64,000 bases of DNA, taken from Massilia rhizosphaerae (lineage in GTDB: Bacteria; Pseudomonadota; Gammaproteobacteria; Burkholderiales; Burkholderiaceae_D). Below, one piece after another: positions 63,934 through 64,000 of the stretch. Both the position numbers and the translations under genes were made by a program. Location: the NCBI RefSeq assembly GCF_016093545.1, contig NZ_JADKYX010000005.1, positions 231,605 through 295,604 on the forward strand, read 5' to 3'. The first letter of the stretch is position 1. The number at the start of each line of letters is the position of its first letter. The notes under the pieces are model-generated. The model was not told where the DNA came from. It searched no databases and saw nothing but the letters and a program-made list of their open reading frames with translations.

Positions 63934-64000
63934 ATGACCGAAGTGATGAGCACTAAAAAGCCCAAGAAACAAAAAGCTGCGTACCTGTTCCCGGTCGAGC
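63934..64000 (+). CDS. start of a gene cut by the right edge, possibly an insertion-sequence transposase
   Basis: Twenty-two codons are visible (MTEVMSTKKPKKQKAAYLFP and two more), preceded by AAAGGA. They are too few for assignment. The preceding 60 bp, with CCTGTCAGATTTTCTGTGTG at 63872-63891, resemble the terminal repeat of IS256-like elements from memory, so a transposase is possible. Confidence 0.35.
   Translation, partial: MTEVMSTKKPKKQKAAYLFPVE

Overview
The window is a high-G+C chromosomal segment. Its TonB-dependent receptors paired with glycoside hydrolases, polyphosphate genes, FixJ-type regulators and many LysR/AraC regulators suggest a plant-polysaccharide-degrading betaproteobacterium, most likely an Oxalobacteraceae member near Massilia/Telluria/Duganella. 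The taxon is an inference from gene content and style; no rRNA or other marker is present. No tRNA, rRNA or CRISPR array was seen.

Layout. 1-1319: the cut end of a DUF3396 type VI immunity-like gene and an unknown partner. 1570-9773: a carbohydrate locus (GH31 alpha-glycosidase, TonB-dependent receptor, GH43) with four 15-bp LacI-type operator candidates, three of them ahead of the receptor. 10055-11848: CHASE3/PAS histidine kinase. 11999-17454: a beta-glucoside cassette (AmpG-like MFS carrier, glucokinase, GH1 beta-glucosidase, divergent LacI regulator) bracketed by two small palindromic repeat elements with 29-bp-period arms. 17457-19238: SDR and divergent LysR. 19258-22558: PhoB-type box, alkaline phosphatase superfamily enzyme and exopolyphosphatase. 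22644-25889: SnoaL-like protein, GNAT, AraC and a fosmidomycin-resistance-like MFS. 25890-33409: an A+T-richer, apparently acquired island with a dead GH35 gene, a second TonB receptor, a flavin-dependent halogenase and a GH30 enzyme, probably aimed at arabinogalactan-like galactan. 33437-36099: sixA-like phosphatase and polyphosphate kinase with its own Pho box.

36360-43099 is a type VI secretion module: VgrG, a membrane-segment effector whose C-terminus carries all four catalytic residues of the ADP-ribosyl cyclase/CD38 fold (predicted NADase toxin), its putative immunity gene, a frameshifted unknown gene, a possible toxin-tail remnant and a second, paralogous immunity gene. 43182-49356: AraC, isochorismatase-fold hydrolase, XapX protein, two FixJ-like regulators, an FdhF/YdeP molybdo-oxidoreductase and a DUF1275 protein. 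49367-53265: YtcJ-like amidohydrolase translationally coupled to a FixL/NtrB-like histidine kinase. 53434-61736: alpha/beta hydrolase, LysR, acyl-CoA synthetase, pirin-OsmC-pirin group, LysR and aldo-keto reductase. 61957-64000: small membrane proteins, an Amj-type lipid II flippase and the start of a gene cut by the right edge.

Together the genes describe uptake and breakdown of plant oligosaccharides under LacI-type repression, phosphate/polyphosphate metabolism under PhoB control, and interbacterial competition. The least ordinary parts are the CD38-like effector with duplicated immunity genes, the halogenase-containing polysaccharide island, and the repeat-bracketed beta-glucoside cassette.
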